DNA of 34,461 nt from an uncultured Clostridium sp. (GTDB lineage Bacteria > Bacillota > Clostridia > TANB77 > CAG-508), in contig CAOKRC010000021.1 in the NCBI GenBank assembly GCA_948471035.1, forward strand, positions 1 to 34,461, in the 5' to 3' direction. Shown here in pieces: positions 14,683 through 21,843 of this stretch; position 1 is the first letter of the stretch, and each line of letters starts with the position of its first letter. Both the position numbers and the translations under genes were made by a program. Below the pieces are notes generated by a model that saw only the letters and a list, made by a program, of their open reading frames with translations, was not told where the DNA came from and ran no database searches.

Positions 14683-14729
14683 TAAAGAGGAGGGATTATG
14701 GTACTGCGGTACGAAAATACTCCTCTTTA
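14683..14729 (+). promoter_or_regulatory. 10-bp attenuator-like hairpin before the PBECR4 gene
   Basis: TAAAGAGGAG (14683-14692) pairs perfectly with CTCCTCTTTA (14720-14729); a small GTAC/GTAC hairpin sits in the loop. It lies between the tandem repeats and the coding region. The downstream TTTATAAGTTTT is only partly U-rich, so partial termination or translational control of the AGGAGG inside the stem are both possible. Confidence 0.65.
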
Positions 14730-14739
14730 TAAGTTTTAA
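14698..14739 (+). CDS. Possible 13-codon leader peptide
   Basis: ATG at 14698 follows a full AGGAGGG binding site with 4-base spacing and reads MVLRYENTPLYKF before a TAA that overlaps the AAGGAGG of the next gene. Its own binding site is one arm of the 10-bp hairpin. Translation would open the hairpin and could couple to the downstream gene. It may be a real leader ORF or a by-product of purine-rich sequence. Confidence 0.45.
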   Translation: MVLRYENTPLYKF

Positions 14740-14750
14740 GGAGGAAAATA

Positions 14751-15470
14751 ATGAAAGGAATATCAAGACCTATAGATATATTTAATACAGTTTCTAAATG
14801 CTTAAAAGAATATGATAAGAATTTAAAAAATACAAAAGTAATGTTTGTTATAGAAAATAAAGATAGAACACTTTCAAAAGAAGAAGTTTATTTTCCTAGA
14901 TCAAGTTATAAACATTTAACTGGTGTATCAATAATAGAAAAATCAACTGGAAAAAGTTTAAATGCTTATGAATTTTATGATATTTTGAAGGATGAAAGAT
15001 TAAATTTAAAAGAATATATAATAAAAGAAAAAGATTCAACTACAGACTTGAAGCTCCAAGTATTACCTCAACTTATGAGAATAGATAGGATGGCCAATAT
15101 GTTTGGAGAGTTTTCTAACTTTAATATTTTTTTACAGACAGAGAAAATTGCAGGAAATATAAATGCTTGTATGGGATTTATAAAAGATAATGAATCAAAT
15201 ACATATATTCCTAATACATCTTTAAAAAAAGATATTAGAAATATAACAAATAATAGAAATAAGATTGTAGCAATTTTCAAAAAAGACATTACTGAAAAAT
15301 TGTATAAAAACATTACATATTTAAAACAAAGTTATCAAATTACTGATATATTGAAAAACAAAGAAATAAGTAAGACTATAGACACAAAAAACATATATTC
15401 AGCAGATAGAAATACAGATAAAAAAATATATGATTTTATTTATAAAACAAAAAAAGATGATAGTGAATGA
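14751..15470 (+). CDS. PBECR4-family nuclease-like protein
   Basis: 239 residues. The motif order matches PBECR4 (phage Barnase-EndoU-ColicinE5/D-RelE-like nuclease 4) proteins of Firmicute mobile elements: YFPRSSYKHLTGV (about 47-59, with His55), KIAGNINACMGFIKD (132-146) and YIPNTSLKKDIRN (152-164), then IVAIFKKDITEKLY (172-185). Family members are proposed metal-independent RNases, partly by computational prediction. Its own promoter, structured tandem-repeat leader and terminator make it a self-contained unit. TTTTAAGGAGGAAAATA gives a strong start. It could be the toxin of a type III-like toxin-antitoxin pair or a riboregulated nuclease. The C-terminal 50 residues are unassigned. Confidence 0.78.
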   Translation: MKGISRPIDIFNTVSKCLKEYDKNLKNTKVMFVIENKDRTLSKEEVYFPRSSYKHLTGVSIIEKSTGKSLNAYEFYDILKDERLNLKEYIIKEKDSTTDLKLQVLPQLMRIDRMANMFGEFSNFNIFLQTEKIAGNINACMGFIKDNESNTYIPNTSLKKDIRNITNNRNKIVAIFKKDITEKLYKNITYLKQSYQITDILKNKEISKTIDTKNIYSADRNTDKKIYDFIYKTKKDDSE

Positions 15471-15511
15471 ATATTTGATTAAATTAAAATTTTGTTATAT
15501 TTTTTGTCAAT

Positions 15512-15547
15512 AAAGGCAACTAACCGATAAATGTGCTAGTTGCCTTT
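15512..15547 (+). terminator. Rho-independent terminator after the PBECR4 gene
   Basis: Perfect 11-bp stem AAAGGCAACTA / TAGTTGCCTTT with a 14-nt loop, followed by GTTTATT. It closes the PBECR4 unit. Confidence 0.8.
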
Positions 15548-15569
15548 GTTTATTATAAAAAGAAAAGAC

Positions 15570-15618
15570 AAATCAATGTTTTTCTCGGCATAAATTTATT
15601 CCAATTCCACATTGATTT
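15570..15618. repeat. 10-bp inverted repeat in the 15471-15731 gap
   Basis: AAATCAATGT (15570-15579) and ACATTGATTT (15609-15618) separated by 29 bases, between the PBECR4 terminator and the next promoter. Its role is unknown; it could be an operator pair or weak hairpin. Confidence 0.4.
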
Positions 15619-15681
15619 CTAACAAAAATACCCTTAAAAATACAAAAAAACTTTTAATAACTTTTATTTTTAGAAAAAATG

Positions 15682-15690
15682 TGGTATGAT
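15682..15690 (+). promoter_or_regulatory. Extended -10 promoter for the 15732 gene
   Basis: TGG-TATGAT, an extended -10 without a good -35, 42 bases upstream of the next ATG. It would restart transcription after the PBECR4 terminator. Confidence 0.4.
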
Positions 15691-15731
15691 TGCATTGAAA
15701 TTAAAGATTTACAAAGTGTAAGGTGATAGAA

Positions 15732-15986
15732 ATGACAGTAAAGTTTGTAGAAGACTATTTAGATAATAAATTAAAAGAAAATGAAGAATATATCGTTTGT
15801 ACTTTTTATGAACTTAGAGTAAAATACAATTTATCTGAAGAAGATGTAGACCAGTTTTTGGAATGGGGAAGAAATAAATTACAAAATATGGGGTACAAAG
15901 TCTATTTTACAGGTACGAGGTTTGTTTACCAAAATGTAAATAGAATAGTAGAAGACAATCAATATATGATAGCAATAAAAGAATAA
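15732..15986 (+). CDS. Small winged-helix-like protein (84 aa)
   Basis: Start at ATG 15732 because AAGGTGATAGAA is correctly spaced; an in-frame GTG at 15723 falls inside that site. Residues about 18-60 (YIVCTFYELRVKYNLSEEDV, then FLEWGRNKLQNMGYKVYFTG) suggest a small winged-helix or similar alpha/beta fold. Unrecognised. Possibly a regulator of the genes that follow. Confidence 0.6.
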   Translation: MTVKFVEDYLDNKLKENEEYIVCTFYELRVKYNLSEEDVDQFLEWGRNKLQNMGYKVYFTGTRFVYQNVNRIVEDNQYMIAIKE

Positions 15987-16013
15987 TAACAAAAATTAAA
16001 AGGAGAGAAAAAG

Positions 16014-16223
16014 ATGAATCCATATGAAGTATTTGACACAGAAGAAATCAAGAAAATTGAAAATGTAGTAGGTTCTATTGATAATAGAGAATATACAAAG
16101 GAAGAATGCAATAAATTCGTACATAGTATATCAGAAGATATTATGAGTAAAAGCTATAAAAATGGGGATATGGATAAAGCAAGACAAGAATTTAGTGAAA
16201 TATTAAGAAAATTTGGAGCTTAG
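16014..16223 (+). CDS. Hypothetical protein (69 aa)
   Basis: Small helical protein, unrecognised, ending EFSEILRKFGA. AAAAGGAGAGAAAAAG precedes the ATG. It is part of a run of short genes between the PBECR4 unit and the HD hydrolase. Confidence 0.6.
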   Translation: MNPYEVFDTEEIKKIENVVGSIDNREYTKEECNKFVHSISEDIMSKSYKNGDMDKARQEFSEILRKFGA

Positions 16224-16267
16224 TATAGAAAATAAGATATATGATAATATAAAATAAGGAGAAATGA

Positions 16268-16441
16268 ATGCGATACAAAATTTTTGATGTAGTTTTATTA
16301 AATAATGGAAATAAAGCAACTATATTAGAAGAAGTTAATAAAAGCCATTATAAAGCAGAAATAGTAAATAATGATGGAAAAACAGAAGGAATTATGCAAA
16401 TAACAGATAACGATGTAAAAGATTGTATATTCAAAAAATAA
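16268..16441 (+). CDS. Small KOW/DUF4926-like protein (57 aa)
   Basis: Begins MRYKIFDVVLLNNGNKATIL and ends DVKDCIFKK. The pattern YKIFDVVLLNNG-x-KATIL, then KAEIVNNDGKTE, recalls DUF4926/KOW-like mini beta-barrels. AAGGAG lies six bases upstream; the out-of-frame ATG at 16264 leads to an early stop. The gene is short but well delimited and colinear with its neighbours. Confidence 0.6.
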   Translation: MRYKIFDVVLLNNGNKATILEEVNKSHYKAEIVNNDGKTEGIMQITDNDVKDCIFKK

Positions 16442-16491
16442 CATTTACAGAAGATAAAAATAATTAAATGTGGCAGAAATAGAGGAATGTT

Positions 16492-16728
16492 ATGAAGGAG
16501 AAAATATATAAAGAACCGATAAAAGAAGAAACCGAGACAACAATTAATGTACTATATCATGAAAATAAATTAGTAGTTTATACTAATAAAGTATCGCTGC
16601 AAAGACAACTTAATAAATTAATTGGAGAACCAACTAAAGAATTAAAAATAAAAAGATCCATTGTAGGTAGTATATGGGAAATACCACTAGAAGAAAAGAG
16701 TAAAATACAAAGAATTATAATAATATGA
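16492..16728 (+). CDS. Conserved mobile-element hypothetical protein (78 aa)
   Basis: The segment TETTINVLYHENKLVVYTNK followed by VSLQRQLNKLIGEPTKE and IVGSIWEIPLEEKSKI resembles small proteins I have seen annotated as hypothetical in Clostridia mobile elements; no function is known. The ribosome binding site is weak (AGAGGAATGTT), suggesting modest expression. It lies 12 bases before the HD-domain gene. Confidence 0.6.
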   Translation: MKEKIYKEPIKEETETTINVLYHENKLVVYTNKVSLQRQLNKLIGEPTKELKIKRSIVGSIWEIPLEEKSKIQRIIII

Positions 16729-16740
16729 AAAGGAAAATGT

Positions 16741-17232
16741 ATGAAATTAGATAATTATATTGAATTTATAAAAGAAAAACATAAAGGTCAAACAAGAATA
16801 CAAGGAACACCATATTATATGCATCCACTAGAAGTAAGTAATATTTTATATGAAAAAGGTTTTTCAATAGAATATCAAATAGCAGGTTTGTTTCATGATT
16901 TATTAGAAGATACTAATACAACTTATGAAGAAATAGTTGCAATTTCAAATAAAGAAATTGCAGATGTAGTAAAATTGGTAACAAAAGAAAATGGATATGT
17001 AATGTCAGAATACATTGATAGAATCATGAAAAATGATATGGCAAGAATGGTGAAATTAGCAGATAGATTACACAATTTATCAGAAACACATTTAGCTTCA
17101 GAAAGATTCAAAGAAAGATATATTAAAGAAACAGAAGAATGGTTTATAGATTTAGCTGCTGGAACAGTTTTTGAAGAAGATATAAAAAACACATTAAATA
17201 ACTTGAAACAAGAATTTTATGAGGAAATATAA
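16741..17232 (+). CDS. HD-domain phosphohydrolase, RelA/SpoT-hydrolase-like
   Basis: 163 residues. Metal-ligand set: His28 in YMHP, His52-Asp53, the ED pair at 56-57 and Asp108 in KLADRLHN. This arrangement (HP, HDLLED, KLADRLHNL) is that of small (p)ppGpp hydrolases of the SpoT/MESH type within the HD superfamily. It lacks synthetase and regulatory domains. An element-borne alarmone or nucleotide hydrolase could dampen host stress or defence signalling; that is inference. AAAAGGAAAATGT is the ribosome binding site. Confidence 0.82.
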   Translation: MKLDNYIEFIKEKHKGQTRIQGTPYYMHPLEVSNILYEKGFSIEYQIAGLFHDLLEDTNTTYEEIVAISNKEIADVVKLVTKENGYVMSEYIDRIMKNDMARMVKLADRLHNLSETHLASERFKERYIKETEEWFIDLAAGTVFEEDIKNTLNNLKQEFYEEI

Positions 17233-17259
17233 GAAAAAAATTAAAGGAGAAATTTGATT

Positions 17260-17463
17260 ATGTCAGAATGGAAATGTATAAAATGTGGAAATACAGAATT
17301 TGAAAAAGATCAATTCCAAGCAACAGGAGGAAATTTTGCAAAGATGTTTGATGTTCAAAATAAAAAGTTTATTACAGTAAGTTGTACGAAATGTGGCTAT
17401 ACTGAAATGTATAAAACAGGTACTGAGGCAGGAATGAATATATTAGACTTTTTAATGAATTAG
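17260..17463 (+). CDS. Zinc-ribbon protein (67 aa)
   Basis: Two CxxC pairs, KCIKCGNTEF at the start and SCTKCGYTEMYK near residue 45, form a zinc ribbon of the kind in small nucleic-acid-binding proteins (zinc_ribbon_13-like). The ATG at 17260 is preferred to the in-frame TTG at 17254, with AAAGGAG upstream of both. Partner unknown; it directly follows the HD gene. Confidence 0.75.
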   Translation: MSEWKCIKCGNTEFEKDQFQATGGNFAKMFDVQNKKFITVSCTKCGYTEMYKTGTEAGMNILDFLMN

Positions 17464-17552
17464 AAGACTAACTAGAACAATAACTAGTAAGTTGTAGGGG
17501 AGATTATAGTTGCAAATTATTAGTGCTATTTTATAAGAGGAGGTAAAAATTT

Positions 17553-18833
17553 ATGAAATTTGAAGAAGCAAAAAAAATTATATTAGAAGACAAAAAACTA
17601 AATGATAATTTTAGACCCATAGATGAAGGAAATATTTTAATTTATTACTTTGGAGAAAAGATTTTTGAGATAAAAAAAGAAGAAGAAAAAATAGTAATTC
17701 CAAAAGGTATATTCAATATTACAGGTAATAGAGCTATATTAAATAAATGCAAAAATTATATTCAAGATATTTTTACATATGAAAAAGAGGACTTAATCCA
17801 AAATTTAAATCCATATGTCATGGTTAGTTTGAAAGGTTTTACAGTTAATCATGGTAGGAAAGGTGAATTAACTCAGTTTGAGCAAGAAAGAATAGAAAAG
17901 TTAGAAAAGGAACTTAAATGTGAAAAAATAAAAAAAGCAAAACCTACATACAAACTTAATATAGAAGGATTAAAAGAAACATGTAAAATAGAACATAAAA
18001 TTGTAAATACTTTATCAAGTATTGGAACAATGAGTAAGCCTACAATTTATAAAAGTGATTATTTATTAAATTATGAAAAATTAGATACTGTTACATTAAG
18101 AAAAGTAATAGATTGGATAGAAAAAGAAGTTATACTACATGCAATCCATATAGGTGGACAAAAAGAAAAAATATTTCAAGAAAAACTGCTATCTAATTTT
18201 TATTATACTTCAATTAATAAAGCAGTAAAAAAATATTGGGACAATATTAATCTAATAGCATTAGAAGAAGAGTTAAATATAAATAGAAAAGATGACAAAT
18301 ATAAAGGTAGAGTAGATAATCTTTATATGGACAAAAATACTAATTCCGTTATATTTGCAGAAGTTAAATATAATAGTGGAGTGATAAGTACAACTCCAAA
18401 ACAGCCTGGATTATATAAGCATTCAATAGATTTACAATACTTTTTAAATGACAATAAACAAAAAGAAGATATAGAAGGTGAATTGAAAAATCGCTTAAAA
18501 ATTTCAAAAAAATTAGGAAAAAATAGAATCAATAATATAAATATAGATAAATTAAATATTAACAGTAATAAATTTGTTATAATTTGTGGGTATACTAAAG
18601 AGAAAAAAGTGAATGTTTTAAATAAAATAAAGAATGAATTAGATAAATTTGAACATAATAATTTTCTAAATGACATAGATATAGTATTAATAACCACACT
18701 AGTTGATGACATACTACTAGATCCGTTAAAAAATATAGATAATGGTTTAAAAGAAATTTGTACATTTGAAATTAAAACAGATGATAACAGTATTAATGAG
18801 TTAAAGAATAAGATTGATGAATTAAAAAAGTAA
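17553..18833 (+). CDS. Lone PD-(D/E)XK-like nuclease of unknown role
   Basis: 426 residues. The second half holds a PD-(D/E)XK signature: GRVDNLYMD with Asp255, then IFAEVKYN with Glu270 and Lys272, 15 residues on, followed by helices. The first 200 residues show no known domain. No methylase, ATPase or helicase partner adjoins it. It is set off from its neighbours by an 89-base gap upstream and a terminator downstream, like an individually acquired cargo gene. Candidates: solitary restriction-like defence nuclease, anti-mobile-element effector or repair nuclease. AAGAGGAGGTAAAAATTT precedes the ATG. Confidence 0.65.
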   Translation: MKFEEAKKIILEDKKLNDNFRPIDEGNILIYYFGEKIFEIKKEEEKIVIPKGIFNITGNRAILNKCKNYIQDIFTYEKEDLIQNLNPYVMVSLKGFTVNHGRKGELTQFEQERIEKLEKELKCEKIKKAKPTYKLNIEGLKETCKIEHKIVNTLSSIGTMSKPTIYKSDYLLNYEKLDTVTLRKVIDWIEKEVILHAIHIGGQKEKIFQEKLLSNFYYTSINKAVKKYWDNINLIALEEELNINRKDDKYKGRVDNLYMDKNTNSVIFAEVKYNSGVISTTPKQPGLYKHSIDLQYFLNDNKQKEDIEGELKNRLKISKKLGKNRINNINIDKLNINSNKFVIICGYTKEKKVNVLNKIKNELDKFEHNNFLNDIDIVLITTLVDDILLDPLKNIDNGLKEICTFEIKTDDNSINELKNKIDELKK

Positions 18834-18849
18834 ATGATAATTAGAATGA

Positions 18850-18886
18850 TAAAAATGTAGAGAATTTCTTTACGTTTTTATTTTTT
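18850..18886 (+). terminator. Rho-independent terminator
   Basis: 10-bp stem TAAAAATGTA / TACGTTTTTA (one G-U pair), loop about 11 nt, followed by TTTTTT at 18881-18886. It ends the nuclease transcript. Confidence 0.75.
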
Positions 18887-18936
18887 GTGCAGTAAAATCC
18901 TACAGTCACAACACATTTCCTGGTTTTCGTTTTCTG

Positions 18937-18966
18937 ATAACATTTTAAAAATTAATATGTTATAAT
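18937..18966 (+). promoter_or_regulatory. Extended -10 promoter with overlapping inverted repeat
   Basis: TGT-TATAAT (18958-18966). A 7-bp inverted repeat ATAACAT (18937-18943) / ATGTTAT (18957-18963) covers the -35 to -10 region, a likely operator. It starts the long operon beginning at 19010. Confidence 0.6.
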
Positions 18967-19009
18967 AGTATTGTAATAAAAAACGAAATAATGAATAGGA
19001 GGAAAGAAT

Positions 19010-19834
19010 ATGAAAACAAAATTAAAAGAAATAACAATTAATAAAGCACACGAGCTATATGGAAATCCGTTACCAAAAGAAATACAAGAAAGAATGGAGC
19101 TAGAATTAAACTGGATTATGGAACATGATGCAGATATAGTATATCTTTTGGCAAAAGAATTAGTAAAAAAAGCCAATGAAAAAGGATATTTAGTAGGGTA
19201 TAGAGGAAATATCGGTAGCTCATATATTGCATATATATTAGGAATAACAAAAATTAATCCATTACCAAAACAATATGAAGGATTTAATATTATGTTTGAG
19301 AATGTAACAGATATAAAATTATGTGTAGCTTCTGAACATTATGATGAGATTTGCAAGGAATGTTCAAATATTTTGAAAAATGAAGATGAAATAATTATAA
19401 AAGAACAAAAGCAAGGTATAATTAAAAAAAATTTGATACAAACAAAAGAAGGAAAGCAAATAGGAAATATTGAAATACAGACAAGAAGTTTACTTAGTAT
19501 ATTAGAAGAATTAGAAAAAGTAACCAGCTTTTCACAAAATCAAATTAAGATAGAAGATGACATTACAAGTATAGGAGAGTTTCTAATAAAACACGAATTA
19601 TTTACAGGTGTAGACATAATAAAGTTTGTCGATGTATTACAAACAGCACAATTATACACATTTGAAGATTTAGTAGTATTTTTAGAAGTGCTTTATTACC
19701 AAAAAGATTGTGTATTTTCAATAGCACATTTTATAGACCAGGCATTGCTTATTTATAAAATAGGTTGGTATGGAGTAAAATATCCCAAAGAATATGAAAA
19801 AGTAGAGAAACAAATTATTAAAAATGAGGTTTAA
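19010..19834 (+). CDS. Catalytically degenerate PolC-like protein
   Basis: 274 residues. Residues about 12-85 (HELYGNPLPKEIQERMELEL, then DGY/KGYLVGYRGNIGSS-type segment) match the PolC palm and fingers start, and align with the mini-PolC at 23600-25901 (YNIYGNPLPIEVEERLNIEL and GYIVGNRGSVASS). Later segments also align by eye: TDIKLCVASEHY against PDIDLNFAREYQ, SILEELEKVTS against TILHKLKILTG, YTFEDLV against TTFNDLI, and IGWYGVKYPKEY against the FKVHYP region. The second catalytic Asp is Lys here and the body is shortened, so it should not polymerise DNA. It may regulate or partner the second copy, or be a remnant. GAATAGGAGGAAAGAAT sets the start. Confidence 0.65.
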   Translation: MKTKLKEITINKAHELYGNPLPKEIQERMELELNWIMEHDADIVYLLAKELVKKANEKGYLVGYRGNIGSSYIAYILGITKINPLPKQYEGFNIMFENVTDIKLCVASEHYDEICKECSNILKNEDEIIIKEQKQGIIKKNLIQTKEGKQIGNIEIQTRSLLSILEELEKVTSFSQNQIKIEDDITSIGEFLIKHELFTGVDIIKFVDVLQTAQLYTFEDLVVFLEVLYYQKDCVFSIAHFIDQALLIYKIGWYGVKYPKEYEKVEKQIIKNEV

Positions 19835-19835
19835 A

Positions 19836-20171
19836 ATGGACGATTTTGAAGAAGAAGTACAATACTTTATAGAATTAGTAAATAAAAATATTCAACTTTT
19901 GAAAACTAATAAGCCAATAAATATGTCAAAAGAAGAAATGATATTTTTTAATGTTAATATAAGAATAGATAGGCAAGAAATAGTAGTTTATAACCAAGAA
20001 AAAGATTTAGTTTATGATATATTTGTAAAAGACATACAAAATTTTAAGTTTAAAAATATTAATAAAAGTTATGTATTAAATACTATATCAATATTAGCAA
20101 AATATCTAAATAAAGAAATGAGCTTTAAAGAATTTATGAAAATATTTAAACAAGAATATTCAATAGTATAA
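19836..20171 (+). CDS. Hypothetical protein (111 aa)
   Basis: Start at ATG 19836 with GAGG five bases upstream; the in-frame ATG at 19824 lies inside the previous gene and lacks a site. Mixed alpha/beta, Lys/Asn/Ile-rich, no recognised motif. Begins one base after the PolC-like gene ends, so is translationally coupled to it. Confidence 0.6.
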   Translation: MDDFEEEVQYFIELVNKNIQLLKTNKPINMSKEEMIFFNVNIRIDRQEIVVYNQEKDLVYDIFVKDIQNFKFKNINKSYVLNTISILAKYLNKEMSFKEFMKIFKQEYSIV

Positions 20172-20199
20172 TTAGATAAAAATAGAAAGGTAAAATTAT

Positions 20200-20643
20200 A
20201 TGGATATTAAAGACTATGAAAAAATAGAAATACATTTTGAAGATGTTGTAATAACATTCCCAAATAGTGTTATAGAGAAATTTCAAGTTCAAAAGGTAGA
20301 ACAATTTATTGAGAAAAAATATAACCCAGAAGATGAATATAATATATATATTGTTATTAATAGAATATTAGCAGAAAAAATATGGAAAGAAGAGAAGGTA
20401 AAAAAATTTGAAGGAATTGCAACAGAGTGGGTAGGATTTAGATTGCTAAATAAAGATGGTACAGCAAAATATAATACTTTAGCAGAATTTATTAATAATG
20501 ACTATATATATAAAATCGTAACGTATAATGGAGAAGAAAAGAAAGAGTACAACCCTGTATGGACTTATACTCAATTTGTTAATGGATACCAAAGAATAGG
20601 AATTACTGATGATAAAATTATGATTCATATAAAAGAAATGTAA
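20200..20643 (+). CDS. Hypothetical protein (147 aa)
   Basis: Unrecognised, with many Tyr, Trp and Glu residues and beta-rich C-terminus (VWTYTQFVNGYQRIGITDDK). AGAAAGGTAAAATTAT precedes the ATG. Colinear with the operon; no membrane segment. Confidence 0.6.
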   Translation: MDIKDYEKIEIHFEDVVITFPNSVIEKFQVQKVEQFIEKKYNPEDEYNIYIVINRILAEKIWKEEKVKKFEGIATEWVGFRLLNKDGTAKYNTLAEFINNDYIYKIVTYNGEEKKEYNPVWTYTQFVNGYQRIGITDDKIMIHIKEM

Positions 20644-20663
20644 ATAAATTTGGAGGAGCTAAT

Positions 20664-21842
20664 ATGTTAAAGATTAAAACTTATGGTGGAAATAAAATTG
20701 GAGGCTGCATAACAGAGATAAGTAGTAGTAATGCAAAAATAATATTTGATTATGGAACTAACCTAGATGATACAAAACAAATAGATATTGAGGGGCTAAC
20801 AAAGGGAAAGCCACAATATAGTGCAGTATTTATATCACATTATCATTTAGACCATATAGGAGAAATAAACAAGATACTAGATGGAATACCAATATACATA
20901 GAAGAAACAACAAAAAAACTATATGATATTATATGTGATTTTAGCAGTAAACCAAGAATAAATGCAAAGCCTTTTAAATTTGGAGAAGATATACCAATAA
21001 AAGACTTAAAAATAAAATCTTACAGAGTAGACCATTCAGCATACAATTCAGCAATGTTTGTTGTAACAGATGGCGAAGAAAAAGCACTTTATACAGGAGA
21101 TTTTAGAGATAATGGGTATACAGGAGATAAATTAATTTCTACAATTAAAGAAATAGGACAAGTAGATTACTTAATTACAGAAGGAACCAATATTGGTAAT
21201 AATACACACATTCTTAAAAAAGAAGAAAGCTTGGTAAATGAATTTACAGATATATGCAAGCAATATGACCAAGTATTTGTATTAATGTCAGCATCTAATA
21301 TAGATAGGATAACAACAATGCTAAAAGCTAGTGCAAAAACGAAACATATATTAATACAAGATATATACATGGCACACTTAACAAGTTTAATACAAAAAGA
21401 AGATAAAAAAAATATACCAAATCCAGTAACATTTGATAATGTAATGGTATATATACCAAGATACTTTAGAAATAAAGATGAAGAATTTAAAGAAAAATAT
21501 TTATATGATTTTAGTGATAAAAATAAAAGTTCTATTCTATATAAACCATTTGTAATGAATGTTAGGACAAGTATGTCAAGAGATTTAGAAATGTTTGAAT
21601 TTAAAGGAAACATACTCACAAATAGCTGTTTAATCTATTCAATGTGGGGAGGATATAAGGAAAAAGAAAATATAAAAGCATTTATACAAAAAGCACAGGA
21701 ACTAGGAATTACATTAATTGAAAAAGACATACATACATCAGGACATGCAAGTGAAGAATTAATTGAGAAAGTAAAGGAAATAGTAGAACCAAAAGAAGTT
21801 TTTACAATACATACAGAAAGTAAAGAAAGGAAAGAAGAATAA
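20664..21842 (+). CDS. RNase J-like MBL-fold (beta-CASP) hydrolase
   Basis: 392 residues. Zinc-binding SHYHLDH (58-64), a second-ligand region VDHSAYNSAMF (about 115), TGDFRDNGY (about 140-150), beta-CASP Ser/Asn-rich region, and C-terminal HTSGHAS (about 358) and FTIHTES. This is the RNase J / beta-CASP pattern, though RNase J itself is about 550 residues with an extra C-terminal domain. It probably hydrolyses RNA or DNA phosphodiesters. Similar MBL proteins are frequent in Clostridia mobile elements. TTGGAGGAGCTAAT sets the start. Confidence 0.85.
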   Translation: MLKIKTYGGNKIGGCITEISSSNAKIIFDYGTNLDDTKQIDIEGLTKGKPQYSAVFISHYHLDHIGEINKILDGIPIYIEETTKKLYDIICDFSSKPRINAKPFKFGEDIPIKDLKIKSYRVDHSAYNSAMFVVTDGEEKALYTGDFRDNGYTGDKLISTIKEIGQVDYLITEGTNIGNNTHILKKEESLVNEFTDICKQYDQVFVLMSASNIDRITTMLKASAKTKHILIQDIYMAHLTSLIQKEDKKNIPNPVTFDNVMVYIPRYFRNKDEEFKEKYLYDFSDKNKSSILYKPFVMNVRTSMSRDLEMFEFKGNILTNSCLIYSMWGGYKEKENIKAFIQKAQELGITLIEKDIHTSGHASEELIEKVKEIVEPKEVFTIHTESKERKEE

Positions 21843-21843
21843 A

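Noticed and set aside
18323-18712. 129-codon hydrophobic minus-strand ORF
   Set aside because: Antisense of the PD-(D/E)XK-like gene; apparent hydrophobicity comes from complementing Lys/Asn/Glu-rich code.
21167-21619. 150-codon minus-strand ORF
   Set aside because: Lies inside the RNase J-like MBL gene, whose zinc-binding motifs are intact; composition is that of an antisense shadow of AT-rich code.
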